DNA from: Hydrogenophaga sp. PAMC20947
Lineage (GTDB): Bacteria; Pseudomonadota; Gammaproteobacteria; Burkholderiales; Burkholderiaceae_C
Length of the DNA stretch: 64,000 nt
Reading direction: 5' to 3'
NCBI RefSeq assembly: GCF_004795855.1
Contig: NZ_CP039252.1
Span: 4,650,001 to 4,714,000 of the forward strand
Shown: piece by piece, positions 26,039 to 33,854 of the stretch
Layout: the number at the start of each line of letters is the position of its first letter
Position numbering within the stretch: position 1 is the first letter of the stretch
Notes under the pieces: generated by a model
What the model saw: only the letters and a program-made list of their open reading frames with translations
What the model was told of the DNA's origin: nothing
The model's database searches: none
Translations under genes and position numbers: made by a program

Positions 26039-26416
26039 TCAGGCCTTGGCCAGTTTGTCGCAGTATTCAATCAACTCTTCCAGCTCACTGGACTTGTCAA
26101 AGACCTGGTCGGCGCCCAGCTCCGTGCAGCGGCGACGCATGTCAGGCGTGGCGTAGTTGGTGAGCACCACGCGCCGGGCCGGCATGTCCAGGTCGCGCGC
26201 ATATTTCAAGACGCCGAGCCCGCTGCCGGAGGTGAGGAAAATGTCAATGATCACGAGGTCCAGTTCGGGCGCGCGGGTGATCAGCTCCTGAATCGCCTCT
26301 TTTTCGTTGCCCACCGCACTCACCACGCGCAAATCCGACAGCTCTTCCAGAGTGGCGATGAGGTTGTTGAGGATCACAGGGTTGTCCTCGACGATGAGCG
26401 CGCGCAGGGTGGTCAT
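26039..26416 (-). CDS. receiver-only response regulator
   Basis: 125 residues from ATG 26416, a complete receiver domain and nothing else. The acidic pair Glu10-Asp11, phospho-site Asp58 (VIIDIFL), switch Thr86 (LTNYA) and Lys108 (FDKSS) are all present, so it should be phosphorylated. There is no output domain, as in CheY- or Spo0F-like relays, and it may act by protein contact or as a phosphate sink between the two kinases and the NarL-type regulator. It is the first gene of the operon; a TGTCCTACA motif lies about 145 nt upstream of its start. Confidence 0.88.
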   Translation of the reverse strand: MTTLRALIVEDNPVILNNLIATLEELSDLRVVSAVGNEKEAIQELITRAPELDLVIIDIFLTSGSGLGVLKYARDLDMPARRVVLTNYATPDMRRRCTELGADQVFDKSSELEELIEYCDKLAKA

Positions 26417-26560
26417 GGGCAGTGCGGCCGAGGGGGTTGTCCGCAGATACAAAAGGTACAGGCGCGTGCGCCGGCTAGGGGTTGCTTGAGCAAGGGGGTG
26501 GGCCCGCTGGGCCTGACCACCTTCCGATGGTGAACGATAAGCGGGTTTGAGCGCCCGTTG

Positions 26561-26569
26561 TGTAGGACA
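26561..26569 (-). promoter_or_regulatory. TGTCCTACA motif upstream of regulator-kinase operon (half match)
   Basis: On the minus strand TGTCCTACA starts at 26569, 145-153 nt before the receiver gene. The first box of the shared two-part motif is perfect, but at the expected distance the second box reads CCCGCTTA, a poor match. I list it as a partial member of the set. Confidence 0.35.
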
Positions 26570-26622
26570 CCGCTGACAGCGCGCCCGTGAACCGCAACAG
26601 AACGACCGGCATCAAGGGTGTG

Positions 26623-26934
26623 TTACGGGCGAACCACGATGTCGTTGACCACGTCTTTCACGCCCGAGACGCGTCGGGCAATGATCTCGGCGCTGTCGCG
26701 TTCATCGGCGGACTTGGCAAAACCGGCGAGTTGCACCACGCCCTTGAGGGTCTCCACCTTGATGGACAAGGCGCTGACGTTGGGGTTGTCGGCAAAGCGC
26801 GCTTTGACCTGGGTGGTGATGGTTGAGTCGTCGATGAAAGAGCCCACCGTTTGTTGGTCGCGGGCGACGGCGCAGCCGGTCAGGTAGGCGGTGCCAATGG
26901 CCAGGGTGAAGATGAGGGCAAAGCGGTTGTTCAT
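26623..26934 (-). CDS. BON domain lipoprotein
   Basis: 103 residues with a lipoprotein signal peptide and lipobox LTGC (Cys21). The mature protein is one BON domain: DDSTITTQVKARFADNPNVSALSIKVETLKGVVQLAGFAKSADERDSAEIIARRVSGVKDVVNDI. BON proteins such as OsmY and DolP act at the outer membrane or in the periplasm during envelope or osmotic stress. It stands apart from the ferritin-like gene upstream by a hairpin at 26985-27012. Confidence 0.9.
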   Translation of the reverse strand: MNNRFALIFTLAIGTAYLTGCAVARDQQTVGSFIDDSTITTQVKARFADNPNVSALSIKVETLKGVVQLAGFAKSADERDSAEIIARRVSGVKDVVNDIVVRP

Positions 26935-26984
26935 GGGGTTTTCCTTTTGGAGGTCGGAGGTGTGTGGGGAAAGAGGCTGGTGGC

Positions 26985-27012
26985 CGGGGTTTGATGCTTC
27001 GGCGAAACCCCG
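26985..27012 (-). terminator. stem-loop after ferritin-like gene
   Basis: CGGGGTTT (26985-26992) pairs with AAACCCCG (27005-27012) around a 12-nt loop, 8 nt past the stop of the ferritin-like gene. There is no T-run after it, so it is a moderate terminator candidate. Confidence 0.45.
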
Positions 27013-27020
27013 CAGCCGCC

Positions 27021-27596
27021 TCAGGTGGCCAGCCAGTCCGAAAGCTCGTCGGCGTGCTCTTCTTCGTCGGCCAGGATGTCTTCCAGCAGGCGACGGGTCG
27101 TGGAATCCTTGCTGCCAATGAGATCGATCATCTGGCGGTAGCTCTCCACGGCCACCCGTTCGGCCACGAGGTTGGCCTTGATCATGGCTTTGAGATCGGT
27201 GGAGTCGTCGTATTCGGCGTGGCTGCGCTTGGCCAGTCCGGAGGGGTTGAAATCGGGCTTGCCACCCAGTTGCACGATGCGTTCGGCCAGCCGGTCGGCA
27301 TGGGCCAGCTCTTCGTTGGCGTGCACCAGAAACTCTTCTGCGATCTTGGGTGAAGCCAGGCCCTTGGCGGTGAAGTGGTGGCGCCGGTAGCGCAGCACAC
27401 AGGTGAGTTCGGTGGCGAGCGCATCGTTGAGCAGCTGCACCATGTCGTCACGCCAAGCGCCGTAGGCGGGGGTGTGAGCGCCGTCGTCGAGGTTTTTGCG
27501 CGCGGCGGCCAGGCCGCGTGGGTCCAGTTTCATGGTGCGAGGCGCCGGCTGGGCCGATGCCTTTTTCGATGGGGTAGGGGATGCCTTTTTCGTCAT
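27021..27596 (-). CDS. ferritin-like (bacterioferritin-type) domain protein
   Basis: 191 residues with a Lys/Ser/Pro/Ala-rich, disordered N-terminal ~22 residues and then a four-helix bundle. Diiron-site residues are visible in ALATELTCVLRYRRHHF, HANEELAHADRLAERI, ERVAVESYRQMI and DILADEEEHADELSDWL, that is Glu and ExxH pairs on each helix pair. It should store or oxidise iron in the cytoplasm or protect DNA, as bacterioferritin/Dps relatives do. The basic tail could bind DNA. It is part of the stress cluster. Confidence 0.88.
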   Translation of the reverse strand: MTKKASPTPSKKASAQPAPRTMKLDPRGLAAARKNLDDGAHTPAYGAWRDDMVQLLNDALATELTCVLRYRRHHFTAKGLASPKIAEEFLVHANEELAHADRLAERIVQLGGKPDFNPSGLAKRSHAEYDDSTDLKAMIKANLVAERVAVESYRQMIDLIGSKDSTTRRLLEDILADEEEHADELSDWLAT

Positions 27597-27673
27597 GGGG
27601 TCCTTCGGGCCGGGGTGGGTCGGTTGCGTTTCAGATGCTTCGGTTGTTTTTTTGGATCGTTGGGCTGCGGGAA

Positions 27674-28114
27674 TCAGCTCTTGCCGGCCACGGTGAGCAT
27701 GTTTTTCACCTCGCTCACTCCGCTGACAGCCTTGGCCAACACCGTGGCCCGCTCGGCAGCTTCCACCGTTGGGGCGGGGCCGTGCAGCGAAACCACGGCG
27801 TTGAGGGTGTCGACATTGATGCCCACGGCACTCAGCTGGTCGTCGGCCGCCAGAGCCGCCTTGACCTTGGCGGTGATGGCCAGGTCGATGGCGCTGTCGG
27901 ACACGGAGTCCATGGCTGCTTCGCCTTCGCGCTTCATTTCGGTCGCGGCGACCTGCAGGTCTGCCTGGGTGCTGGCGGCGGCTTGCTGTGTTTGTTCGAT
28001 GGCGCCGTCCAGTTTCTGACCGACGGTGGTGTCTTCCTTGGCTCCGCAGGCGGCAAGTGCGAAAGCGGCGGCGCTGGTGGCGATAACGATTTGGGTGCGA
28101 CGGATCATGTTCAT
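27674..28114 (-). CDS. BON domain lipoprotein 2
   Basis: 146 residues with a signal peptide and lipobox LAAC (Cys23). A helical linker rich in Gln/Ala (about 28-75) is followed by a BON domain from about 76 (DSAIDLAITAKVKAALAADDQLSAVGINVDTLNAVVSLHGPA). It is a paralogue in architecture of the protein at 26623-26934 and of OsmY-like periplasmic stress proteins. A palindrome at 28228-28245 lies 114 nt upstream of the start. Confidence 0.9.
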   Translation of the reverse strand: MNMIRRTQIVIATSAAAFALAACGAKEDTTVGQKLDGAIEQTQQAAASTQADLQVAATEMKREGEAAMDSVSDSAIDLAITAKVKAALAADDQLSAVGINVDTLNAVVSLHGPAPTVEAAERATVLAKAVSGVSEVKNMLTVAGKS

Positions 28115-28227
28115 GTTGTGTGCTCCAGAATAGGATTTTTCTGACCTCGCGTGAGGACCACGTGACGTGTGGTGTTCACGATAGGGGTTGGGTGGCGGTC
28201 AAGACATCGGCCTGCATCCCGCCTGCG

Positions 28228-28245
28228 TGTCGGACAAAACCGACA
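28228..28245. promoter_or_regulatory. TGTCGG-N6-CCGACA inverted repeat
   Basis: TGTCGG (28228-28233) and CCGACA (28240-28245) form a perfect 6-bp palindrome around ACAAAA, upstream of the second BON gene. The CCGACA arm equals the second box of the cluster's shared motif, so it may bind the same regulator. Confidence 0.4.
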
Positions 28246-28397
28246 AAAATGGGGGAGGAAACTGTGGGGGTGGGCTTTTTGCCGTTGGCCCCTGACCCCT
28301 GCCGGGGCCGCCCATGGATGCGTTCGAAGCGGTGGTCACCTGTTTGGCATCTTTGGCGGGCGGTCCGGCGAAGGGGCAGGGAAATCGGCTCGGCCGG

Positions 28398-28616
28398 TCA
28401 GGGCTTGAACCAGTCGTCGGTGGCGCTGCGTTCCCAGGCAGAGACCTGCTTTTCGGCTTCGTCTTTGGCGATGCCGTAGCGCTCTTGAATTTTGCCGGTC
28501 AGCTGTTCGCGGCGGCCAGCGACCACGTCCAGATCGTCGTCGGTGAGTTTGCCCCACTGCTCAACGGTTTTGCCCTTGAGTTGTTTCCAGTTGCCTTCAA
28601 TGCGTTCCCAGTTCAT
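28398..28616 (-). CDS. CsbD family stress protein
   Basis: 72 residues starting MNWERIEGNWKQLKGK, the classic CsbD opening, followed by VEQWGKLTDDDLDVVAGRREQLTGKIQERYG. CsbD-like proteins are small, soluble, helical and strongly induced in general stress in many bacteria; their biochemical role is unknown. A good copy of the two-part motif lies 116-147 nt upstream on the same strand. Confidence 0.95.
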   Translation of the reverse strand: MNWERIEGNWKQLKGKTVEQWGKLTDDDLDVVAGRREQLTGKIQERYGIAKDEAEKQVSAWERSATDDWFKP

Positions 28617-28949
28617 ATGTGTATTCCTTCTTCAGATGGGTTAAGCCGGCTCAGTGAGCCGGGGTGGTCAACAGCCGCGCAGTGTGTTGTGCTGCTGTGA
28701 CTCCACTGTAGAAAACACCGAGGGGCTTGCCTGTCGGCGTGCGGCTTGAGGGTTTGTAGGACGGCGCCTCATGGCTTGCTCGGGTGGTTCATGGGTGGTG
28801 AAATACCGGCAAGTGGTCAGGTCTTGCAGCGGCACCACACTGGGCCGCGAAGCGTGGCGTAGGATTCGTCCGACGTCGCCTGGACGTGGTCGCCGCTAAA
28901 GTGGCTGCACGCGCCCGTCGGGCGCCATTCTGAAAGAAAGAAACATCAA
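28617..28949. other. divergent regulatory gap between csbD-like and NarL-type genes
   Basis: 333 bp without a gene. It carries the motif at 28732-28763 directed toward the CsbD gene and must hold the promoter of the NarL-type regulator gene. GAAAGAAAG before the ATG at 28950 may serve as a weak ribosome binding site. Confidence 0.6.
28732..28763 (-). promoter_or_regulatory. two-part stress motif upstream of CsbD gene
   Basis: On the minus strand CGTCCTAC starts at 28763 and CGCCGACA ends at 28732, with 16 nt between the boxes. Consensus over the cluster is TGTCCTAC-N16-GGCYGACA. The second box ends 116 nt before the start codon. Confidence 0.55.
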
Positions 28950-29582
28950 ATGATCAGAGTTGGCATTGTTGACGACCACGCTGTGGTGCGGGCCGGCCTC
29001 AAGCAGTTTTTGTCGGACCACGTGGACTTGCGTGTGACCGGCGAGGCCGCCAGCGGCGCTGAGGCACTGGAGCTCGCCAGAGCCGGCGATGTCGATGTTT
29101 TGGTGATGGACATCTCCATGCCGGATCAGAACGGCGTTGAAGCGCTGAAGTCCATCAAGGCCCGCTTCCCGGACTTGGCGGTTCTCATCCTCAGCGGCTT
29201 TCCAGAGGCCCACTACGCCACCAATTTGTTGCGGCAGGGGGCCAGTGGCTACCTCAACAAAGAGTGCGACCCCGAAGAGATCGTGAACGCGATCCGCACC
29301 GTGTCGATGGGGCGCAAGTACATCAGCCAGGCCGTGGCTGCCTTGCTGGCCGAAGGTGTGGCCGGGGGGCTGGACCGCCCACCGCACGAGCTGTTGTCCG
29401 AGCGCGAGCTGCAGGTGTTCTTGCGTTTGGCCAAAGGCGAAACGATCGGCAGCATGGCCGAGGCGATGTTTCTGAGCGTGAAGACGGTGAGCACCTACCG
29501 CACCCGTGTGCTGGAGAAGCTCAAGCTCGCCAGCAACAGCGATCTCACTTATTACGCCATGACCAACGGCCTGATCCAGTGA
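28950..29582 (+). CDS. NarL-type response regulator
   Basis: 210 residues: receiver domain with Asp9, phospho-site Asp54 (VLVMDISMPD), Ser82 and Lys104 (YLNKECDP), then a LuxR-type helix-turn-helix at about 146-205 (LSERELQVFLRLAKGETIGSMAEAMFLSVKTVSTYRTRVLEKL). HisKA_3 kinases, two of which are encoded nearby, normally phosphorylate this class. It is the only full-length DNA-binding regulator in the stress cluster and so the best candidate to bind the shared motif. It is followed at 14 nt by cardiolipin synthase. Confidence 0.93.
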   Translation: MIRVGIVDDHAVVRAGLKQFLSDHVDLRVTGEAASGAEALELARAGDVDVLVMDISMPDQNGVEALKSIKARFPDLAVLILSGFPEAHYATNLLRQGASGYLNKECDPEEIVNAIRTVSMGRKYISQAVAALLAEGVAGGLDRPPHELLSERELQVFLRLAKGETIGSMAEAMFLSVKTVSTYRTRVLEKLKLASNSDLTYYAMTNGLIQ

Positions 29583-29595
29583 GACGCCCGGTGGC

Positions 29596-30876
29596 ATGTT
29601 GAGTGCTTCTTACGCTGGGGTGGCGCTGGCCGCCGTGGTGGTCACGGTGCTCATTACCCTGCTGGTGATCAACCTGATCGGTGGCGAAAAACGCATCGAA
29701 AAAACCCTGCCCCGCTTGTACGAGACGGACGACGCCGCGTTCAGGCGTTCGCTGGGTTCGCTGCTCGGGCCCCAGTTGCTGGAAGGCAATCGCATCGAGG
29801 CGCTGCTCAATGGCGACCGCATTTTTCCCGCCATGCTCCAGGCCATTGCGGGTGCCAGAGCCACCATCACGTTTGAGACCTTCATTTACTGGGGCGGTGA
29901 GGTGGGGGAGGCGTTTGTCACCGCGTTGTGCGATCGGGCCAGGGCAGGCGTGAAAGTGCATGTGCTGCTCGACTGGGTGGGCAGCCTGAAGATGGATGAT
30001 TCCATGGTGGAACGCCTGGAGTCGAGCGGCGCAGTGGTCAAACGCTTCCACAAACCCCACTGGATCAACTGGGCCCGCATGAACAACCGCACCCACCGCA
30101 AGCTGATGGTGGTCGATGGGTTGCTGGGTTTTACCGGGGGCGTGGGTATTGCCGACCAGTGGCTGGGCGATGCGCGTTCGCCAGAGGAATGGCGGGATTC
30201 GCACTTTCGCGTCGAGGGGCCGGTGGTGGCGCAGATGCAGGCGGTGTTTCTCGACAACTGGATGCGTGCAACCGGACAGGTGCTGCACGGCGAAGCGTAT
30301 TTCCCTGTTTTGAAGCCCGCTGGTGACCAGGCCGCGCAGATGTTCAGCAGCTCACCTTCGGGCGGCAGCGAGAGCATGCACCTGATGTTTTTGCTGGCGC
30401 TCACCGCTGCGCGGGAATACATCGATCTATCGGCCTCTTATTTCGTACCCGATTCGCTCACCATCCGAACGCTCACGGCAGCCGCAGAACGGGGTGTTGT
30501 GGTGCGGGTGTTGCTGCCCTGCGGGCACATCGATTCGATCTTTGTCCGCAAGGCTTCCCGGGCCAGTTGGGGGCCCTTGCTGCGTGCGGGTGTGCAGATC
30601 GCCGAGTACCAGCCAACGATGTTCCACAACAAGGGGCTGGTGGTGGACGGACACTTCGTGTCGGTGGGCTCCACCAATTTTGACAACCGCTCATTCCTGC
30701 TCAACGACGAAGCCAACCTCAACGTATTGGACCCGGCGTTTGCTGCGCGCATGCATGCGGTTTTTGAAGCGGACTGGGCGCAGGGCAGACGCATCACGCT
30801 CGCCATGTGGCGCAGCCGACCCTGGCACCAGAAAATGCAGGAGCAGGGCGCTCGCCTGCTGCGCAGCCAGCTGTGA
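29596..30876 (+). CDS. cardiolipin synthase (phospholipase D family, ClsB-like)
   Basis: 426 residues with one N-terminal membrane helix (about 5-28). The two HKD motifs are intact: HRKLMVVDG with His167 and GFTGG, and HNKGLVVDG with His344 and GSTNFDNRS. The family joins phosphatidylglycerol with another phospholipid at the inner membrane to make cardiolipin. The single-helix form is closer to ClsB than ClsA. It is probably cotranscribed with the NarL-type regulator, linking membrane lipid composition to the stress circuit. Confidence 0.9.
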   Translation: MLSASYAGVALAAVVVTVLITLLVINLIGGEKRIEKTLPRLYETDDAAFRRSLGSLLGPQLLEGNRIEALLNGDRIFPAMLQAIAGARATITFETFIYWGGEVGEAFVTALCDRARAGVKVHVLLDWVGSLKMDDSMVERLESSGAVVKRFHKPHWINWARMNNRTHRKLMVVDGLLGFTGGVGIADQWLGDARSPEEWRDSHFRVEGPVVAQMQAVFLDNWMRATGQVLHGEAYFPVLKPAGDQAAQMFSSSPSGGSESMHLMFLLALTAAREYIDLSASYFVPDSLTIRTLTAAAERGVVVRVLLPCGHIDSIFVRKASRASWGPLLRAGVQIAEYQPTMFHNKGLVVDGHFVSVGSTNFDNRSFLLNDEANLNVLDPAFAARMHAVFEADWAQGRRITLAMWRSRPWHQKMQEQGARLLRSQL

Positions 30877-31039
30877 TCCCTTGCCATTCCCAGGGCCATG
30901 CGCGGTTGTCTGACACCGGCCGTTGCCGTGTGGGTTTAGCCTTGACGCTTCTACAACACGCTTTGACCGTTTCGGCGACCGGTGCTTCAGGCCACAGCCC
31001 GTCGCCACCCGCTGAATGAGTCTCTCAGGAATCACCACC

Positions 31040-31576
31040 ATGTCTGTTGTCGAAAAAGCAAGCCACCCGGACGTGGCACCTTCGCCCATCACCTCGGGCG
31101 ACAGCCTGCGCGGCGCGTTGCTCTGGTTCGCGCTGACCCTGGGCGCCGCGGCGCTGGGTGGCTTGGCCTCATCGCAAGCGCCTGAGGTGTACGCCCAACT
31201 GGTGCAACCCGACTGGGCGCCGCCGCCGAGCGTGTTCGGCCCGGTGTGGTCGCTGTTGTATGGCTTGATGGCCTTGGCCGCCTGGCAGGTCTGGCGGTAC
31301 CGGCGCACCGTGTCCGGCGCAACAGGCCTGGCGTTGTACGCCGTGGCGCTGGTGCCCAATGCCCTGTGGTCCTGGTTGTTCTTCAACCAGCGCCTGGGTG
31401 CCTGGGCCTTGGTGGACCTGGTGGTGTTGTGGGCGCTGATCGCGTTCACCGTGCGGTCCTTCTGGCGGGTGCGGCCCTTGTTTGGCGCGCTGCTGTTGCC
31501 CTTGTGGGCCTGGGTGTCGTTTGCCGGCGTGTTGAACGCCATGCTCTGGCTGGCCAACCCCGTGGTGCTGGGCTAG
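31040..31576 (+). CDS. TspO/MBR family membrane protein
   Basis: 178 residues from ATG 31040, preceded by AGGA 9 nt upstream (an earlier ATG at 31016 lacks a site). Five membrane helices are evident. The TspO signature PDWAPPPSVFGPVWSLLYGLMALAAW and the later NALWSWLFF segment are clear. TspO proteins bind porphyrins and cholesterol-like ligands and act in oxidative or light stress. A strong palindrome begins at its stop codon (31576-31626). Confidence 0.92.
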   Translation: MSVVEKASHPDVAPSPITSGDSLRGALLWFALTLGAAALGGLASSQAPEVYAQLVQPDWAPPPSVFGPVWSLLYGLMALAAWQVWRYRRTVSGATGLALYAVALVPNALWSWLFFNQRLGAWALVDLVVLWALIAFTVRSFWRVRPLFGALLLPLWAWVSFAGVLNAMLWLANPVVLG

Positions 31577-31626
31577 GGAGGGTGTTCAAAACGCCCGCGC
31601 AGGCCGTGCGTTTTGAACACCCTCCC
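31576..31626. terminator. 19-bp perfect palindrome after the TspO gene
   Basis: The 19-base arms 31576-31594 (GGGAGGGTGTTCAAAACGC) and 31608-31626 are perfectly complementary, separated by 13 nt. The left arm begins at the last base of the stop codon. There is no T-run, but a stem of this length would still stall RNA polymerase or block RNA decay. It could also be a protein binding site. Confidence 0.55.
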
Positions 31627-31669
31627 TGGGGCGCTTTTGCTGCCTTGCGGGGGCAGCCAGCCGGGCGAT

Positions 31670-31701
31670 TGTCCTACGGGCAGGGACTGTGATGTCTGAC
31701 C
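31670..31701 (+). promoter_or_regulatory. two-part stress motif upstream of YihY gene
   Basis: TGTCCTAC (31670-31677), 16 nt, GTCTGACC (31694-31701). The second box matches 6 of 8 positions. It overlaps the possible ATG at 31692, which argues for a later translation start for the YihY gene. Confidence 0.5.
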
Positions 31702-31736
31702 TGCGGGCACGTTGCGCGCTCGCACCATGGGTCACC

Positions 31737-32657
31737 ATGAAATCCCCTTTTGCTGCACACCCGCCGGCTGGCGGCGCCACGCCGCTTTCTCCGTCCCGTC
31801 CTGGTCGCAGCTGGTGGGCCATGGGCAAGGCCACGGCGCAAGGCTGGGTCGATGACCGTGCCGCCAGCATGGGCGCCGCGCTCTCGTACTACACCTTCTT
31901 TTCCATGGCGCCCCTGTTGCTGATCGTGATTTCGGTGGCTGGCTTGCTGCTGGGTCGCGAGGCGGCTCAGGGCCACCTCATGGACGAACTGGTGGGGTTG
32001 TTTGGACAGCAGGCGGCGGCGTCCATCCAGGCGATGGTGGCCAGCGCCAGTGAACCGGCGGAAAGCTGGTGGGGCACGGTGGTGGGGCTGGGCGCCATGC
32101 TGGTGGGCGCGACCACCGTGTTTGCCGAGTTGCAAGGCGCACTCGACCGCATCTGGGAGGCGCCCGATCGACCGGGCGGGACAGGCCTCTGGGGGTTGTT
32201 GCGCGCGCGCGTGCTGTCCTTTGGTCTGATCCTGGGACTGGCCTTCCTGCTGATGGTGTCTCTGGTGGTGGGCGCTGTGGTCACCGCACTGGGGCGCTGG
32301 TGGAGCAGTGCGCTGGGGCCGTGGGAATGGATCGCGCAGGGTTTGAACTTTGGGGTCAGTTTTCTGCTCACCTCGGCGATCTTCGCCATGATTTACAAGC
32401 TCATGCCGCGCGCCCATGTGCAGTGGAAAGACGTGTGGGTGGGCTCGGTGGTGACGTCGCTGCTGTTCAGCGTGGGCAAATTTCTGATCAGCCTTTACCT
32501 CGGTGCCAGCGGTGTGGCGTCGGCCTATGGTGCCGCGGGTTCGCTGGTGGTGGTGTTGCTGTGGGTGTATTACTCGGCCCAGATTTTCCTGATGGGCGCG
32601 GAGTTCACCTGGGTGTATGCGCAGGCCCGAGGGTCTCGCAGCCGGTCGCCCGCCTGA
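31737..32657 (+). CDS. YihY/BrkB family inner membrane protein
   Basis: 306 residues if started at ATG 31737; ATGs at 31692 and 31821 are alternatives and none has a good ribosome binding site. The segment DDRAASMGAALSYYTFFSMAPLLLIVISVAGLL is the family signature, followed by about six membrane helices and GAAGSLVVVLLWVYYSAQIFLMGAEFT near the end. Function is unknown; the old RNase BN label is wrong for this family. It belongs to the motif-bearing stress genes. Confidence 0.88.
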   Translation: MKSPFAAHPPAGGATPLSPSRPGRSWWAMGKATAQGWVDDRAASMGAALSYYTFFSMAPLLLIVISVAGLLLGREAAQGHLMDELVGLFGQQAAASIQAMVASASEPAESWWGTVVGLGAMLVGATTVFAELQGALDRIWEAPDRPGGTGLWGLLRARVLSFGLILGLAFLLMVSLVVGAVVTALGRWWSSALGPWEWIAQGLNFGVSFLLTSAIFAMIYKLMPRAHVQWKDVWVGSVVTSLLFSVGKFLISLYLGASGVASAYGAAGSLVVVLLWVYYSAQIFLMGAEFTWVYAQARGSRSRSPA

Positions 32658-32662
32658 GGCAC

Positions 32663-32694
32663 TGTCCTACAAGCGTCGGCGCTGTGGGCTGACA
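32663..32694 (+). promoter_or_regulatory. two-part stress motif, perfect copy
   Basis: TGTCCTAC (32663-32670), 16 nt, GGCTGACA (32687-32694), directed toward the small membrane protein gene whose ATG is 60 nt further on. Both boxes equal the consensus. Confidence 0.65.
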
Positions 32695-32753
32695 TGGCGT
32701 TACAAGTCCTGCCTCGAAGATGGGTTCAACGTCAATCACATTGAGAGAACCCC

Positions 32754-33005
32754 ATGAACATGTCGAATGAAACCAGCCCCTGGCTGCACGCGCTGATCTG
32801 GTTGATGCTGGCAGTCGCTGGCCTGTTGCTGACTGCGTTTGTCGTGGTGGTCAATACGGCTACCGACCGTGGTGAACTGCGCCGGCAACACCAGAATCTG
32901 TCCGGCTCCAGCTTGTTGCCGGACGAAGTGAACCGCGAAGGCATCGCCTTGGGCGCAACGGTGATGGTGCCCACAGAGCTGGTGGCCAGGGTCGAAGCGC
33001 AATAA
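32754..33005 (+). CDS. small single-pass membrane protein, unknown function
   Basis: 83 residues starting MNMSNETSPW. One hydrophobic helix spans about residues 11-34 (LIWLMLAVAGLLLTAFVVVV); the rest is a polar domain of about 48 residues. A GAGAG site lies 6 nt before the ATG. I do not recognise a family. The perfect two-part motif upstream and a strong terminator downstream indicate a single-gene unit in the stress regulon. Confidence 0.75.
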   Translation: MNMSNETSPWLHALIWLMLAVAGLLLTAFVVVVNTATDRGELRRQHQNLSGSSLLPDEVNREGIALGATVMVPTELVARVEAQ

Positions 33006-33032
33006 GCCATCCCGGTCGGTCATATTTTTTCT

Positions 33033-33070
33033 GCAAAACAATGCCGGCGCTTGGGCCGGCATTGTTTTGC
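33033..33070. terminator. strong, possibly bidirectional terminator
   Basis: GCAAAACAATGCCGGC (33033-33048) pairs perfectly with the 16 bases at 33055-33070 around a 6-nt loop. The arms end in A-rich and T-rich segments, so it can terminate transcripts from both the 32754 gene and the convergent genes at 33123. Confidence 0.85.
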
Positions 33071-33122
33071 GTGGGACCTACCGGGTGCGATCACCGGTGT
33101 CCCGGTGTTCATGCCCCCGTTT

Positions 33123-33854
33123 TCAAGGTTCCAAGGGGGCGGTCACGGCCATGACGCCAGGCGACGAAGCGGGCCGCGCGTCCGCCGCCGAGGCAGAGGG
33201 TGGCGATTCGGGCGCAGGCTTTGTGGTGGTCGCATCGGCTTCGGGCGCCGGCGGCGGGTCAGGCCGCTCTGGGGGCTTGCTCTGCCGAGGGCTGGCGCTC
33301 GCGCTGCTGATCCAGGCGGCCAAGGCGCCTGCCAGGGCCATTTGAACCGGCGCCTGGGTCAGTTGCCCCCAGACCAGGCTGCCCACCTGGCTGCGCCAGG
33401 GCGCCATGCGGTGTTGCACCGGTTGCCAGCCCCAGGGTCGCAGAGCCGCCAAAGCCGCGCCGGCCGCCGCAGCAGCGCCCAGACAGGCCCAGGGGTGGCG
33501 GCGAACGAAGGGTTGCGCCTCGTGGACCAGTGTGGTGCCCACAAGCTCGGCCGAGGCGTACCAGGGTTGTTTGTTTAACCAGTCGGTCGCAGCGCCGGTC
33601 AAGGCCTGCCATGTGCCCTTGCCCAGGCCTTGCTGCCCCATGTGTGCTGCCAGCGAGGCGGCGAAGGGCGCGCCTGGAGATGCGTTGTTGGCGCTGCCCG
33701 CCTGGCCCGGCTGTGCCTTTTGCTTCGACCGTCTGGGCCCAGTGGGTGCGAGGGTGAGGATGAGCTGGGTGCGCGACGCTTCGATGCGTTGCAGAGCGAG
33801 GGCAGTGCGCTGCTCGGCTGTGGTGGTTGCTGGGGTGGAGGTTGAGTGGGTCAT
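33123..33854 (-). CDS. hypothetical protein, third gene of YqjD/E-like operon
   Basis: 243 residues from ATG 33854, overlapping the preceding stop by 4 nt (ATGA). The N-terminal part has a basic helix (ALALQRIEASRTQLILTL) like YqjK-type proteins. A hydrophobic segment (WACLGAAAAAGAALAALRPWG) near the middle and a second (VQMALAGALAAWISSA) are membrane candidates. The last ~60 residues are Pro/Ala/Ser-rich and disordered. Family unknown to me; context suggests an envelope role with the two upstream genes. Confidence 0.7.
   Translation of the reverse strand: MTHSTSTPATTTAEQRTALALQRIEASRTQLILTLAPTGPRRSKQKAQPGQAGSANNASPGAPFAASLAAHMGQQGLGKGTWQALTGAATDWLNKQPWYASAELVGTTLVHEAQPFVRRHPWACLGAAAAAGAALAALRPWGWQPVQHRMAPWRSQVGSLVWGQLTQAPVQMALAGALAAWISSASASPRQSKPPERPDPPPAPEADATTTKPAPESPPSASAADARPASSPGVMAVTAPLEP

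Noticed and set aside
30907..30915. TGTCTGACA upstream of the TspO gene as a motif copy
   Set aside because: It sits at a similar distance from the start codon, but two of nine bases differ and the second box (TGGGTTTA) does not match.
31689..31736. ATG at 31692 as start of the YihY gene
   Set aside because: It lies inside the stress motif (between the boxes), and the extra residues have no family resemblance. The start at 31737 or 31821 is more likely.
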